Positions 1-9,700 of a DNA stretch of 64,000 nt are shown piece after piece. The notes under the pieces are model-generated. The model saw only the letters and a list, made by a program, of their open reading frames with translations, was not told where the DNA came from and ran no database searches. Location of the stretch: contig NZ_BMEB01000002.1 of NCBI RefSeq assembly GCF_014636275.1, positions 682,001-746,000 on the forward strand, given 5' to 3'. The stretch's first letter is position 1, and every line of letters starts with the position of its first letter. Both the position numbers and the translations under genes were made by a program. This DNA comes from Cellulomonas carbonis. GTDB lineage: Bacteria; Actinomycetota; Actinomycetes; Actinomycetales; Cellulomonadaceae.

Positions 1-711
1 GGCAAGGCCGCCTGGCCCGCAGCCCACTGGTACTACTTCTTCGCGCTGCGCACCTGCTCGCAGGAGGCCATCGAGGCCGACGCGGCCGCCGTGGAGTTCC
101 AGGACGAGTGCTGGACCGAGGCCGCTCAGGAGCTGCAGGACTTCGCGTCCGTCGAGCCGTTCAACCCCGGCTTCCTCACCACCGACGCCCAGGGCAGCGC
201 GGCCTCGTCGGCCGGCATGCTCGCCAACGACCAGGCCGCCATGGAGCTCATGGGTGCCTGGAACCCGGGCGTCATCGCCGACCTCACGCCGGACAAGCAG
301 CCGAAGGCGGACCTGGGCTGGTTCCCGTTCCCCGAGGTCGAGGGTGGCGACGGTGACCCCAGCGCCATGATGGGCGGCGTCGACGGCTACGCGTGCTCGT
401 CGCAGGCGCCCGCCGAGGAGTGCGCGGCGTTCCTCAACTTCTTCATGTCGCAGGAGCGCCAGGAGGCCTACGCCAACGCGTTCGTCACGCTCCCCGCGAG
501 CCAGGAGGCCCAGGGCGTCGTGACCGACCCGGCGCTGCTCGACGTCCTCGCGGCGTACAACGACGCGGCGTACGTCCAGGTGTGGCTCGACACGCAGTTC
601 GGCCAGAACGTCGGCAACGCGCTCAACGCCGGTGTCGTCGAGATGCTCGCCGGCAACGGCACCCCTGAGGGCATCGTCCAGGCCGTGAACGACGCGGCGG
701 CCAAGGAGTAG
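1..711 (+). CDS. ABC transporter sugar-binding lipoprotein, C-terminal part
   Basis: The reading frame is open from the first base of the window, so the signal peptide and N-terminal half lie outside it. The 236 visible residues look like the second lobe of an extracellular solute-binding protein of the maltose/oligosaccharide type: a GMLANDQAAMELMGAW stretch (the family's G-x-A-M-x-x-x-G-x-W signature), then PFPEVEGG, and an ending in helices typical of the closing lobe. Two permease genes follow after 8 bp, which fits a carbohydrate-uptake operon. No ATPase gene is seen; in actinobacteria such systems commonly share a single MsiK-type ATPase encoded elsewhere. The substrate is inferred from the downstream GH3 and GH43 enzymes to be a xylo- or related oligosaccharide, which the sequence alone cannot prove. 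Confidence 0.85.
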   Translation, partial: GKAAWPAAHWYYFFALRTCSQEAIEADAAAVEFQDECWTEAAQELQDFASVEPFNPGFLTTDAQGSAASSAGMLANDQAAMELMGAWNPGVIADLTPDKQPKADLGWFPFPEVEGGDGDPSAMMGGVDGYACSSQAPAEECAAFLNFFMSQERQEAYANAFVTLPASQEAQGVVTDPALLDVLAAYNDAAYVQVWLDTQFGQNVGNALNAGVVEMLAGNGTPEGIVQAVNDAAAKE

Positions 712-719
712 TCGGACCC

Positions 720-1736
720 ATGAGTGACTCCCTGGGCGAGAACACGCTCACGACGACGTCGCCCGAGGGTCCCTCCCGGGCCGGGGGCGGTGCCAGCACG
801 GCGCCGTCCCCGGCCCGCCGGCCGCGTCGAGCGGACTGGCGCAAGCGCGGCGAGATCGCGCTCCTCTCGGGCCCCGCCGTCGTCATGTTCCTGGCGTTCG
901 TGATCTTCCCCGTGATCATGGCGGCCTACTACGGGTTCTACCGGTGGAAGGGCTTCGGCCCGCCGACCGAGTTCATCGGGCTCGAGAACTACCTCACGAT
1001 CTTCCGGGACGACACGTTCCACGACGCGCTGCTGCACAACGGCTTCATCGTCGTGATGTCCCTGGTCCTGCAGGGACCCGCGGCGATCGCGCTCGCGCTC
1101 CTGCTCAACCAGCGGATGCGCGGACGGTCCCTCGTGCGGGTGCTCATCTTCGTCCCGTACGTCATCTCCGAGGTGATCGTCGGGACGGGCTGGAGCCTCA
1201 TGCTCCGCACCACGGGCGCGTTCAACGACATCCTCGAGCGGATCGGCCTCGGGGCGTTCACGCTCGACTGGCTCGCCAACCCGGACGTGGCCATCTGGTC
1301 GCTGATGATGATCATCACCTGGAAGTACATCGGGTTCGCGGTGATCCTCTTCCTCGCCGGACTGCAGAGCATCCCCGAGGAGCTCTTCGAGGCGGCCGCG
1401 ATCGACGGCGCGTCCTACTGGCAGATCCAGCGCCGCATCACGCTGCCGCTGCTCGGCCCGACCATCCGGATCTGGGCGTTCCTGTCGATCATCGGGTCGC
1501 TCCAGCTCTTCGACCTCGTCTACATCATCTGGGGCCAGTACGTGGCCGCGACCGCGGGCACGTCGACCATGGCGACCTACATGGTCGTCAACGGTCGCAA
1601 CGCGGGGAACTACGGCTTCGGCAACGCCGTCGCGGTCGTCCTGTTCCTCATCTCGCTGGCCATCGCCCTCGTCTACCAGCGCTACGTGCTGCGTCGTGAC
1701 ACCGAGGGCGCGCTCACGGAAGGGAAGAAGCGATGA
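720..1736 (+). CDS. Sugar ABC transporter permease, MalF/LacF type
   Basis: A 338-residue membrane protein with about six hydrophobic segments after a 40-residue cytosolic N-terminus rich in Pro and Arg. The EAA loop that docks the ATPase is clear: EELFEAAAIDGASYWQ, followed by ITLPLL. This identifies the first of the paired inner-membrane permeases of a carbohydrate ABC importer (CUT1 class). The ATG follows the binding-protein stop by 8 bp, and the gene overlaps the next permease by an ATGA, so the three are translated as one operon. Confidence 0.93.
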   Translation: MSDSLGENTLTTTSPEGPSRAGGGASTAPSPARRPRRADWRKRGEIALLSGPAVVMFLAFVIFPVIMAAYYGFYRWKGFGPPTEFIGLENYLTIFRDDTFHDALLHNGFIVVMSLVLQGPAAIALALLLNQRMRGRSLVRVLIFVPYVISEVIVGTGWSLMLRTTGAFNDILERIGLGAFTLDWLANPDVAIWSLMMIITWKYIGFAVILFLAGLQSIPEELFEAAAIDGASYWQIQRRITLPLLGPTIRIWAFLSIIGSLQLFDLVYIIWGQYVAATAGTSTMATYMVVNGRNAGNYGFGNAVAVVLFLISLAIALVYQRYVLRRDTEGALTEGKKR

Positions 1737-2623
1737 GCGCGAGCGCCGTCTCCGCACCGCCGCTGCCGGCGCAGCGACGCACCCGTCGCCGCCGCGAGTC
1801 GGGGCGCCTCGGCCGCAGCGGCCCGATGACGTACCTGATCGCCTTCTTCTTCGTCGGCATCTGCATCGGGCCGGTCGCCTACATCGTCATCGGCGGCTTC
1901 CGGAGCAACTCGCAGATCATCACGAGCCCGGCGGGGTTCCCGGACCCCTGGGAGGTCGGGAACTACCTCGGCGTCCTGCAGAGCGAGATCTTCTGGCGGC
2001 AGATGGCCAACTCGGCGATCAGCGCGATCGCCACGACCATCGGCGTCGTCGTGCTGGGCGTCATGGCCAGCTACGTGCTCGCCCGCTACGACTTCCGGGG
2101 CCGGACGGCGCTGTACTCGCTGTTCGCGGCGGGGCTCATGTTCCCGATGACCGTCGCGATCACGCCGCTGTACATCCTGGTGCGCGAGCTCGGCCTGATG
2201 AACAGCCTCGCGGGGATCATCCTCCCGCAGATCGCGTTCGCGCTGCCGACGACGATCATCATCCTCGTGCCGTTCCTGCGGGCGATCCCCAAGGAGCTCG
2301 AGGAGGCGGCGTCGATCGACGGCGCGAGCCGGCTGGGGTTCTTCTTCAGGATGGTCGTGCCGCTGTCGCTCCCGGGCGTCATCACCACGGGCATCCTCGC
2401 GTTCATCGCGAGCTGGAACAGCTACATGCTCCCGCTGTTCATCCTCAACAACGAGACGCAGTACACGCTGCCGCTCGGGGTGCAGGCGTTCGCGGCGCAG
2501 TACTCGGTCGACACGGCCCGCGTGCTCGCGTTCACGTCGCTGTCCATGATCCCGGCGCTGATCTTCTTCTCGCTCTTCGAGCGGCGCATCGTCGGTGGCC
2601 TCACCGGCGCCGTCAAGGGCTGA
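1733..2623 (+). CDS. Sugar ABC transporter permease, MalG type
   Basis: A 296-residue partner permease. It starts in an ATGA overlap with the previous stop, a sign of translational coupling. It has six predicted membrane helices and the EAA loop KELEEAASIDGASRLGFF with the following VVPLSLPG, as in MalG-family proteins. Together with the upstream permease it would form the channel for the sugar taken up by the binding protein. A strong inverted repeat (2632-2669) follows the gene and may separate high-level transporter expression from the downstream glycosidases. Confidence 0.93.
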   Translation: MSASAVSAPPLPAQRRTRRRRESGRLGRSGPMTYLIAFFFVGICIGPVAYIVIGGFRSNSQIITSPAGFPDPWEVGNYLGVLQSEIFWRQMANSAISAIATTIGVVVLGVMASYVLARYDFRGRTALYSLFAAGLMFPMTVAITPLYILVRELGLMNSLAGIILPQIAFALPTTIIILVPFLRAIPKELEEAASIDGASRLGFFFRMVVPLSLPGVITTGILAFIASWNSYMLPLFILNNETQYTLPLGVQAFAAQYSVDTARVLAFTSLSMIPALIFFSLFERRIVGGLTGAVKG

Positions 2624-2631
2624 CCCGGCTC

Positions 2632-2669
2632 CCCGGGCGGTGCCGCGCCGCGAGCCGGCACCGCCCGGG
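2632..2669 (+). terminator. Strong hairpin between transporter and glycosidase genes
   Basis: A perfect 13-bp inverted repeat, CCCGGGCGGTGCC (2632-2644) and GGCACCGCCCGGG (2657-2669), with a 12-nt loop. No T-run follows. It may be a partial terminator or an mRNA-processing/stability element between the ABC genes and GH3. It also covers an alternative GTG at 2669, which argues against that start for GH3. Confidence 0.6.
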
Positions 2670-2746
2670 TGACCACCCCGCACGACCCCACGACCCTCGA
2701 CCGACCGCGCCCGCGGGACCGGTCCGTGTACCGAAAGAAGGACCCC

Positions 2747-5161
2747 GTGTCCGAGATCCCCGCCATGCCGCACGTGTCGGAGCGCGTCCGCGCGCTCCAC
2801 GCGCGGATGACGCTCGAGGAGAAGGTCGCCCAGCTCGTGGGCTACTGGCTCGACCAGAACGGCACCGTGGCGCCCATGCAGTCCGAGATGGCGGCGGGCC
2901 AGAAGGACTCCGGCCAGCTCGCCGAGATCACGCGCCACGGCATCGGGCACTACACGCGCGTGTACGGCACGCGTCCGGTCGACCCGGCCGAGCGCGCGGC
3001 GTGGCTGTGGTCCGAGCAGCGGCGCCTCAAGCGCGAGACGCGGCTCGGGATCCCCGCCGTCGTGCACGAGGAGTGCCTCACGGGCCTGGCCGCGTGGAAG
3101 GCCGCGACCTACCCGACGCCGCTGGCGTGGGGCGCGTCGTTCGACCCCGACCTCGTCGAGGAGGCGGGCCGGGCGATCGGCGAGTCGATGCGCGAGCTCG
3201 GCATCCACCAGGGCCTGGCGCCCGTCCTCGACGTCGTCCGCGACCCGCGCTGGGGGCGGGTCGACGAGTGCATCGGCGAGGACCCGTACCTCGTGGGGAC
3301 CGTCGCGACGGGCTACGTCCGCGGTCTGCAGGCGGGCGGCGTGCACGCGACGCTCAAGCACTTCGTCGGCTACTCGGCCTCGAAGGCGGGGCGCAACCAC
3401 GCCCCCGTCAGCGCGGGTCCGCGCGAGGTCGCCGACGTGCTCCTGCCGCCGTTCGAGATGGCCGTGCGCGACGGCGGGGCCCGCTCCGTGATGAACGCGT
3501 ACACCGACCTCGACGGCGTGCCGATCGCCGCCGACCCGACCTACCTCACGGACGTGCTGCGCGAGCGGTGGGGCTTCGACGGCGTCGTGGTCGCCGACTA
3601 CTTCGCGGTCGCGTTCCTCGAGGTCATGCACCACGTCGCCGCAGACCGCGGCGAGGCCGCGGCGCTCGCCCTCGAGGCGGGCATCGACGTCGAGCTGCCC
3701 ACGGGCGACGCGTACCTCGAGCCCCTGCTCGCCGCCGTGCGTGACGGTCGCCTCGACGAGGCGTTCGTCGACCGCGCGGTCCTGCGTGCGCTCGCGCAGA
3801 AGGAGGAGCTCGGCCTGCTCGACGACGACGCGTTCGAGGACGAGCCGCCGACGTCGGTCGACCTCGACTCGCCGCGGCACAAGGAGCTCGCGCGACGGCT
3901 CGCGGAGGAGTCCGTCGTCCTGCTCGCGAACGACGGCGTGCTGCCGCTCGCGGCCATGCCGACGGCGCCCGCGCGCGTCGCGGTGATCGGCCCGAACGCG
4001 CACCGGCCCGAGGCGCTGATGGGCTGCTACTCGTTCGCCAACCACGTGCTCGCGCACCACCCGGGCGTCGAGATCGGGTTCGAGATCCCGAGCGTGCTCG
4101 AGGCGCTGCCGGCAGCGTTCGCACGTGCCGGGATGGCCGAGCCCGAGCTGCTCACGGCGATCGGCTGCGAGGTCGAGGGCGAGGACGCGTCGCGCATCGG
4201 CGACGCGGTGCGGGTCGCGCAGGACGCCGACGTCGCGGTCGTCGTCGTCGGCGACCAGGCCGGGCTGTTCGGGCGCGGGACGGTCGGCGAGGGCAACGAC
4301 GTCGAGTCCCTCGAGCTGCCCGGCGTCCAGCGGCGCCTCGTCGAGGAGGTCGTCGCGACGGGCACGCCCGTGGTGCTCGTGCTCCTCACGGGCCGCCCTT
4401 ATGTGATCGACTGGGCGCTCGACGGCGAGGGCCCGCGCCCGGCCGCCGTCGTGCAGGCCTTCTTCCCGGGTGAGGGCGGCGGGCACGCCGTCGCCGACGT
4501 CGTGACCGGTGCGGTGAACCCGTCGGGTCGCCTGCCCGTGTCGCTCCCGCGCTCGACCGGCGCGCAGCCGTACTCCTACCTGCACGCGGTGCTCGGCGGG
4601 CCGTCCGACGTGACGTCGGCCGACTCCACGCCCGTGCGCCCGTTCGGGTTCGGACTGTCCTACACGTCCTTCGCGTACTCGGACCTGCACGTGGACGACT
4701 CCGTCGTCGCGGGCGGCACCCTGACGGCGACCGTCACGGTGACCAACACGGGCGAGCGCGCGGGCGTCGACGTCGTGCAGCTCTACGGGCGCGACGTGCG
4801 CGGCTCGGTCGTCCGTCCGGTCGTGCAGCTGCTCGGCTACGCGCGCGTGGGTCTCGCGGCGGGTGAGTCGCGCCGCGTGACGTTCACGGTCCCGACGACG
4901 CGCTTCGCGTTCTCCGACCGGCGCCTCGTGCGGGTCGTGGAGCCGGGTGACGTCGAGGTGTGGGTCGGCTCGCACGCCGCGGCGTCGTCGGCGCGCACCG
5001 GCACGGCGGGCATGACGGGCGGGGCGATCCCCGACGCGCGCGGCGGTCGCGTCCGCACCGTGCCGGGTGCCGCGACCGAGCGCGCCGTCGTCGCGGTCAC
5101 GGGCGACGTGCACGAGGTCACCGGGGCCGACCCCCGCTGGGTCGAGGTCAAGGTCCTGTGA
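2747..5161 (+). CDS. Glycoside hydrolase family 3 beta-glucosidase/beta-xylosidase
   Basis: An 804-residue GH3 enzyme with no signal peptide, so probably cytosolic and acting on imported oligosaccharides. The N-terminal (beta/alpha)8 domain carries KHFVGYSASKAGRNHAP and the nucleophile region DGVVVADYFAV, with Asp284 as the likely nucleophile. The second alpha/beta-sandwich domain has GEGNDVESLELPGVQ, where the Glu is the likely acid/base. A C-terminal fibronectin-III-like domain ends the protein (VVQLYGRD...PVVQLLGY). I chose GTG 2747 because AAGAAGGA lies about 5 nt before it; the in-frame GTG at 2669 sits in a hairpin and would add a Pro/Arg-rich tail. Its stop overlaps the GH43 start (GTGA). 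Pairing with GH43 suggests beta-xylosidase activity, but glucosidase is possible. Confidence 0.93.
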   Translation: MSEIPAMPHVSERVRALHARMTLEEKVAQLVGYWLDQNGTVAPMQSEMAAGQKDSGQLAEITRHGIGHYTRVYGTRPVDPAERAAWLWSEQRRLKRETRLGIPAVVHEECLTGLAAWKAATYPTPLAWGASFDPDLVEEAGRAIGESMRELGIHQGLAPVLDVVRDPRWGRVDECIGEDPYLVGTVATGYVRGLQAGGVHATLKHFVGYSASKAGRNHAPVSAGPREVADVLLPPFEMAVRDGGARSVMNAYTDLDGVPIAADPTYLTDVLRERWGFDGVVVADYFAVAFLEVMHHVAADRGEAAALALEAGIDVELPTGDAYLEPLLAAVRDGRLDEAFVDRAVLRALAQKEELGLLDDDAFEDEPPTSVDLDSPRHKELARRLAEESVVLLANDGVLPLAAMPTAPARVAVIGPNAHRPEALMGCYSFANHVLAHHPGVEIGFEIPSVLEALPAAFARAGMAEPELLTAIGCEVEGEDASRIGDAVRVAQDADVAVVVVGDQAGLFGRGTVGEGNDVESLELPGVQRRLVEEVVATGTPVVLVLLTGRPYVIDWALDGEGPRPAAVVQAFFPGEGGGHAVADVVTGAVNPSGRLPVSLPRSTGAQPYSYLHAVLGGPSDVTSADSTPVRPFGFGLSYTSFAYSDLHVDDSVVAGGTLTATVTVTNTGERAGVDVVQLYGRDVRGSVVRPVVQLLGYARVGLAAGESRRVTFTVPTTRFAFSDRRLVRVVEPGDVEVWVGSHAAASSARTGTAGMTGGAIPDARGGRVRTVPGAATERAVVAVTGDVHEVTGADPRWVEVKVL

Positions 5162-6720
5162 GGGTCGCGAACCCGGTCCTGCCGGGCTGCTACCCCGACC
5201 CCTCGATCTGCCGCGTGGGGGAGTGGTTCTACCTCGTCACGTCGACGTTCGAGTACGTGCCCGGGCTGCCCGTGCACCGCTCGAGCGACCTCGTCTCGTG
5301 GGAGCACGTCGGCCACGTGGTCGACCGCGCCGGACAGCTCGACTACGACGGCATCCGGTCCTCCGGCGGGCTGTACGCCCCGACGATCCGGCACCACGAC
5401 GGGACGTTCTACGTCGTGTGCACGCTCGTCGACCAGCAGGACGACACGCGTGGCGGCAACTTCCTCATGACCGCGACGGACCCGGCCGGGCCGTGGTCCG
5501 ACCCCGTCTGGCTGGACGCGGGCGGGATCGACCCGTCCATCTTCTTCGACGACGACGGGCGCGTCTGGATGCACGGCACGCGCCTGGCCGCCGACCCCGA
5601 GTGGTACCACCAGACCGAGGTCTGGGTCCGCGAGTACGACCCCGTCGCGCAGCGGCTCGTCGGCGACGAGCACGTCGTCTGGACCGGGGCGGTGCGCGGT
5701 GCGGTCTGGGCCGAGGGCCCCCACCTGTACAAGGTCGACGGCCGCTACTACCTGCTCGCGGCCGAGGGCGGCACCGAGATCCACCACGCGATCTCGGTCG
5801 CGCGCGCGGACGCCGTGACCGGTCCGTACGAGGGCAACAAGGCGAACCCGATCCTCACGCACCGCCACCTCGGCCCCGGCCAGGACGTCGTCGGCGTGGG
5901 GCACGCGGACCTCGTCGAGGCGCCCGACGGCAGCTGGTGGGCCGTCTGCCTCGCGATGCGGCCCTACGGCGGCTACCACTACGACCTCGGCCGCGAGACG
6001 TTCCTCATGCCGGTCATCTGGCACGACGGCTGGCCCGTGCTCGCGCCCGGCCTCGGTCGCCTGCCGGCCGAGGTCGACGTCCCGTTCGCCGAGGCCTGGA
6101 CGCCGGGTGTCACGCAGGGCACGACGTCGGGCGCGGTCCGCCCCGACGACCCGCGCTGGACGTCGCTGCGGCGCCCGTGGGTCGAGTTCGCGAAGCCCGA
6201 CGGCGACGGGTGGCGGCTGACCGTGCGCCCGACGACGCTCACCGAGCCGGGCACGCCCGCCTTCCTCGGCGTCCGGCAGCAGCACCAGGACGTCGACGTG
6301 CGCACCGCGGTCCGGCCCGTGGCCGGCCCGCTCGCCGAGGGCGAGGAGGTCGGCGTCGTCGTCCGGCAGTCCGAGGACGACCACGCGCGGCTCGCCGTCG
6401 TGGGCGGTGCGGACGGCTCGCGCCGCGTCGTCGCGGTGCACCGCAGCGGCGGGGTCGAGACGGTCCTCGCCGAGCGCGCGCTGCCCGCCGGCGACGGGGC
6501 CGTCGTGCTCGGTGTCTCGGCGCGTGGCCAGGACTTCGCGCTCGTCGCCGGTGTCCGCGACGAGGAGCCGGAGACGGTCGCCGTCGTCGACGGGCGCACG
6601 CTCGACAGCGTCGCGACGGGCGGGTTCCTCGGGCTGTGGCTCGGCGTCTACGCGACGAGCAACGGGAGCCCGACGCAGACCGAGGTCGTCGTCGAGCGGT
6701 TCGAGTACCTGCCGGTCTGA
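5158..6720 (+). CDS. Glycoside hydrolase family 43 beta-xylosidase/arabinofuranosidase
   Basis: A 520-residue GH43 protein starting at a GTG inside the GH3 stop (GTGA overlap). The five-bladed propeller carries the expected catalytic triad: base Asp14 in GCYPDPS, pKa-modulating Asp125 in GGIDPSIFF, and acid Glu186 in VWAEGPHLYK. The C-terminal 180 residues resemble the beta-sandwich (GH43_C2-type) domain of beta-xylosidases, including FLGVRQQHQDVDV and LGLWLGVYATSNG. There is no signal peptide, so it probably acts in the cytosol on imported xylo-oligosaccharides or arabino-xylo-oligosaccharides together with GH3. Exact specificity cannot be read from sequence. Confidence 0.92.
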   Translation: MRVANPVLPGCYPDPSICRVGEWFYLVTSTFEYVPGLPVHRSSDLVSWEHVGHVVDRAGQLDYDGIRSSGGLYAPTIRHHDGTFYVVCTLVDQQDDTRGGNFLMTATDPAGPWSDPVWLDAGGIDPSIFFDDDGRVWMHGTRLAADPEWYHQTEVWVREYDPVAQRLVGDEHVVWTGAVRGAVWAEGPHLYKVDGRYYLLAAEGGTEIHHAISVARADAVTGPYEGNKANPILTHRHLGPGQDVVGVGHADLVEAPDGSWWAVCLAMRPYGGYHYDLGRETFLMPVIWHDGWPVLAPGLGRLPAEVDVPFAEAWTPGVTQGTTSGAVRPDDPRWTSLRRPWVEFAKPDGDGWRLTVRPTTLTEPGTPAFLGVRQQHQDVDVRTAVRPVAGPLAEGEEVGVVVRQSEDDHARLAVVGGADGSRRVVAVHRSGGVETVLAERALPAGDGAVVLGVSARGQDFALVAGVRDEEPETVAVVDGRTLDSVATGGFLGLWLGVYATSNGSPTQTEVVVERFEYLPV

Positions 6721-6731
6721 CGGCACGGCCA

Positions 6732-6770
6732 CGGGCCGGTGACCGTCATCCCTCGACGGCCACCGGCCCG
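6732..6770. terminator. Bidirectional terminator between GH43 and the GGDEF-EAL gene
   Basis: A 16-bp imperfect stem with one mismatch (6732-6747 against 6755-6770) and a 7-nt loop lies where the two converging genes end. It contains the stop codon of the leftward gene, so it can act on both transcripts. Confidence 0.65.
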
Positions 6771-9700
6771 ATCGCGCGCCCGAGCAGGCGTCCCGCCTCG
6801 TCACCCGGCACGGCCTTGGCGTAGAGCCACCCCTGCGCCGAGCTGCAGCCCATCTCGTGCAGGCGCGCGGCCTGGTCGGGGGTCTCGACGCACTCCGCGA
6901 CCACCTCGAGCCCGAGGGCGCGGCCCATCGCGATGATCAGGCCCACGAGCTCCGACGTCTGCGCCACCGTCCCGAGCTCGCGGACGAACGAGCCGTCGAT
7001 CTTGAGCGCGTCGACGGGGAACGAGCGCAGCGCGTGCAGCGAGGACTGCCCGGTCCCGAAGTCGTCGATGTGCAGGCGCAGCCCCATGTCGCGCAGCGTC
7101 GTCATGATCATGCGCGCCTGGGTCGGGTCGGACATCATGACCGACTCGGTGATCTCGACGACGAGGCATTCGGGCGGGACCTCATGGCGCGCGAGCGCGT
7201 CGCGCAGGCCCGGGATCAGGTCGACGTTCCAGAACTCGCGGTGCGAGATGTTCACCGACACGGTCACGGCCTGGCCGTGCTCTCGCCGCCAGTCGGCCAC
7301 CTGCCGGCACACCTCGTCCACGAGCCACTCGCCGAGCGCGACGATCGTGCCGTGCTCCTCCATCTCGGGGATGAAGGTGTGCGGCCCGAGCAGTCCGCGC
7401 TCCGGGTGCTGCCAGCGCACGAGCGCCTCGAAGTGGTGCACGACGGTGTCGCACAGCGGCACGATCGGCTGGTAGTGGACGACGAACTGCCGGTCGGCGA
7501 GCGCCGTCCGCAGCTCGCCCCGCGCGCGCAGCCGGCCCGTCGCGCGGGCGTGCATCTCGGCGTCGAAGTGCGCCGTCGTCCCGCGGTCCTCGCCCTTCGC
7601 GTGGTACATCGCGGTGTCGGCGTCGCGGAGCACGTCCTCGGGGTCGGTGTAGCCGACCGCCGACGTCGTGATGCCGATGCTCGCCGTGACCGCGACCTCG
7701 TGGTCGCCCAGGTGCACGGGCGCCGCGACGGCGTGCTGGATCCGCTCGACGACGCGGTGCACGCGGTCCTCCGGCAGACCCGCCAGGAGCACCGCGAACT
7801 CGTCGCCGCCGAACCGCGCCGCGGTGTCGACCGACCGCACGACGCCGCGCAGCCGCTCGCCGACCACCTCGAGCAGGCGGTCGCCCATGAGGTGGCCCAG
7901 CGAGTCGTTGATGAGCTTGAACCCGTCGAGGTCCATGAACACGACGGCGAACCGGCGCGCGTCGTCGAAGCGCGCCTCGTCGACGGCCGCGGACAGCCGC
8001 TCGAGGAACAGGCGACGGTTGGGCAGACCCGTGAGCTCGTCGTAGAGGGCTGCGCGACGCAGCCTCTCCTCGAGCCGCTTGCGCGGGTCGATGTCCGACA
8101 GCGACCCGACGAGGCGGTGCACCTCGCCGTCGCGGACCACGCGCACGCCGCGGCCCAGCAGCCAGCGCCAGTCGCCGTCGTCGGCCCGGACCCGGTACTC
8201 GAGCTCCACGGGACGCTCACCCGCGTCCTCCGACCGCGCGAGGGTCGCGGCGACCAGGTCGCGGTCCTCGGGGTGCACCGCGTCGAGCCAGCGGCCGGCG
8301 TCGATCGGGCCGTCCGGCGGCAGGCCGATCAGCGCGCGGCACCGCTCGGACGCGTACAGCTCGCCGGTCGTCGGGTCCCACTCCCACAGGCCGTCGTTCG
8401 CGGCCGCGGCAGCGGCGGCGTACCGCTCCTCGCTCGCGCGCACCGCGATCTCGAGCTGTTCGCCCTCGAAGGCCGAGCACAGCAGCTGCCCCCAGTGCAG
8501 GTAGATGTCGCGCGACGACGACGTGTCGATCTCGCCGACGACGGCGAGCAGGCCCCAGTCGCGGTCGCGCGTGCGGACGGGGACGACGAAGCACGCCTCG
8601 CGCTGCGCGGCGTCGGCCAGCCCGACCAGCTCGGTGGGCGGGAAGGAACGGACCGAGGTGGTGGTCGGGACGTCGCACAGGCGGCCCTCGGGGTCGTACG
8701 TCCCCACGACGCGCAGCGCACCGTCGTCGCCGGACCACAGCGCGAGCACGCCCGCGCGGACGTGCGTGCCCTCGAGCCAGCGCAGCCGCCGGAAGTCCGG
8801 GCCTGCGGCGTCGAGGAGGCTCGCGGACAGCGTGAACTGCTCGGTCAGCAGCCGCTCCTGCGCCTTCGACCTGCGCAGGTACGTCTCGGCCTGGAGCTGC
8901 CACAGCGCCGAGACGACCTGGGCGGCGCCCACGTGCCCGGCCTCGGTGGGCCGCATCGTCCACGGCGCGCGGTCGATGTGCTCGATCACGACGTTGGTCA
9001 CGCGGTGCAGCGCGTCGGGGCGCGGCGCGAGCCGACGCAGCGCCGCGACGACGTCCCGGGCCTGCGCCGCCGTCGGGGCCTCCACGCCCTCGAGGAGACC
9101 CACCGCGGCGTCGACGACCCGCGCGACGACGTCGGGCGTGAGGGCGGGTACCGCGGCGTCGTCGAGGTCGACGAGCAGCTGCGTGAGCTCGTCGCGGAGC
9201 ATCCGCCCCGGCGACGTCACGAGCGGCGCGGTGGTCCGCGGTGCGTCCTGGGGTGCGTCCGCCGGTACGTCGGCCGGCTCGGGGACCCGCTCGCCCAGCG
9301 TGGACGTCCCGCGCAGCAGGCCGCCCGAGCACCCGCACGACGCGCGCGCCGCGACGAGCGCGGCCGCGGGTGTCTGCGGTGTCGTCGGCGGCTGCGCGCC
9401 GCGGATCGTGTCGAGCACGAGCCGACCGGCGAGCGCGCCCACCTGGTCGAACCGCTGGCTCACGCTCGTGAGGCTCGGCGTGCTGAAGCAGCCCGCCTCG
9501 ATGTTGTCGAAGCCGACGACGGCGACCTCGCCCGGCACGCAGACGCCCGCCGCGGCGAGGCCCTCGAGCAGCCCGAGCGCGTTGCGGTCGGTCGCGACCA
9601 TGAGCGCCGTGGGGCGGTCCGCGGCCGCAGCGACCGCCCGGGCCGCCGCGAGACCGCCGGGCTCGGCGTTGTCGGGGGCCTCGAAGAGCAGCCGCGCGTC

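Noticed and set aside
468..1757. Long leftward open frame across the permease genes
   Set aside because: Its product is Arg/Asp/Glu/Val-rich without motifs, and it mirrors two clear permeases; a GC-rich shadow frame.
2669..2746. Upstream GTG start for GH3
   Set aside because: It lies in the hairpin, adds a Pro/Arg-rich tail, and GTG 2747 has a proper AAGAAGGA site.
1682..5113. 1143-codon leftward frame opposite permease and GH3 genes
   Set aside because: Composition (RRRARVHD type) is that of an antisense shadow; the rightward genes carry full catalytic motifs.
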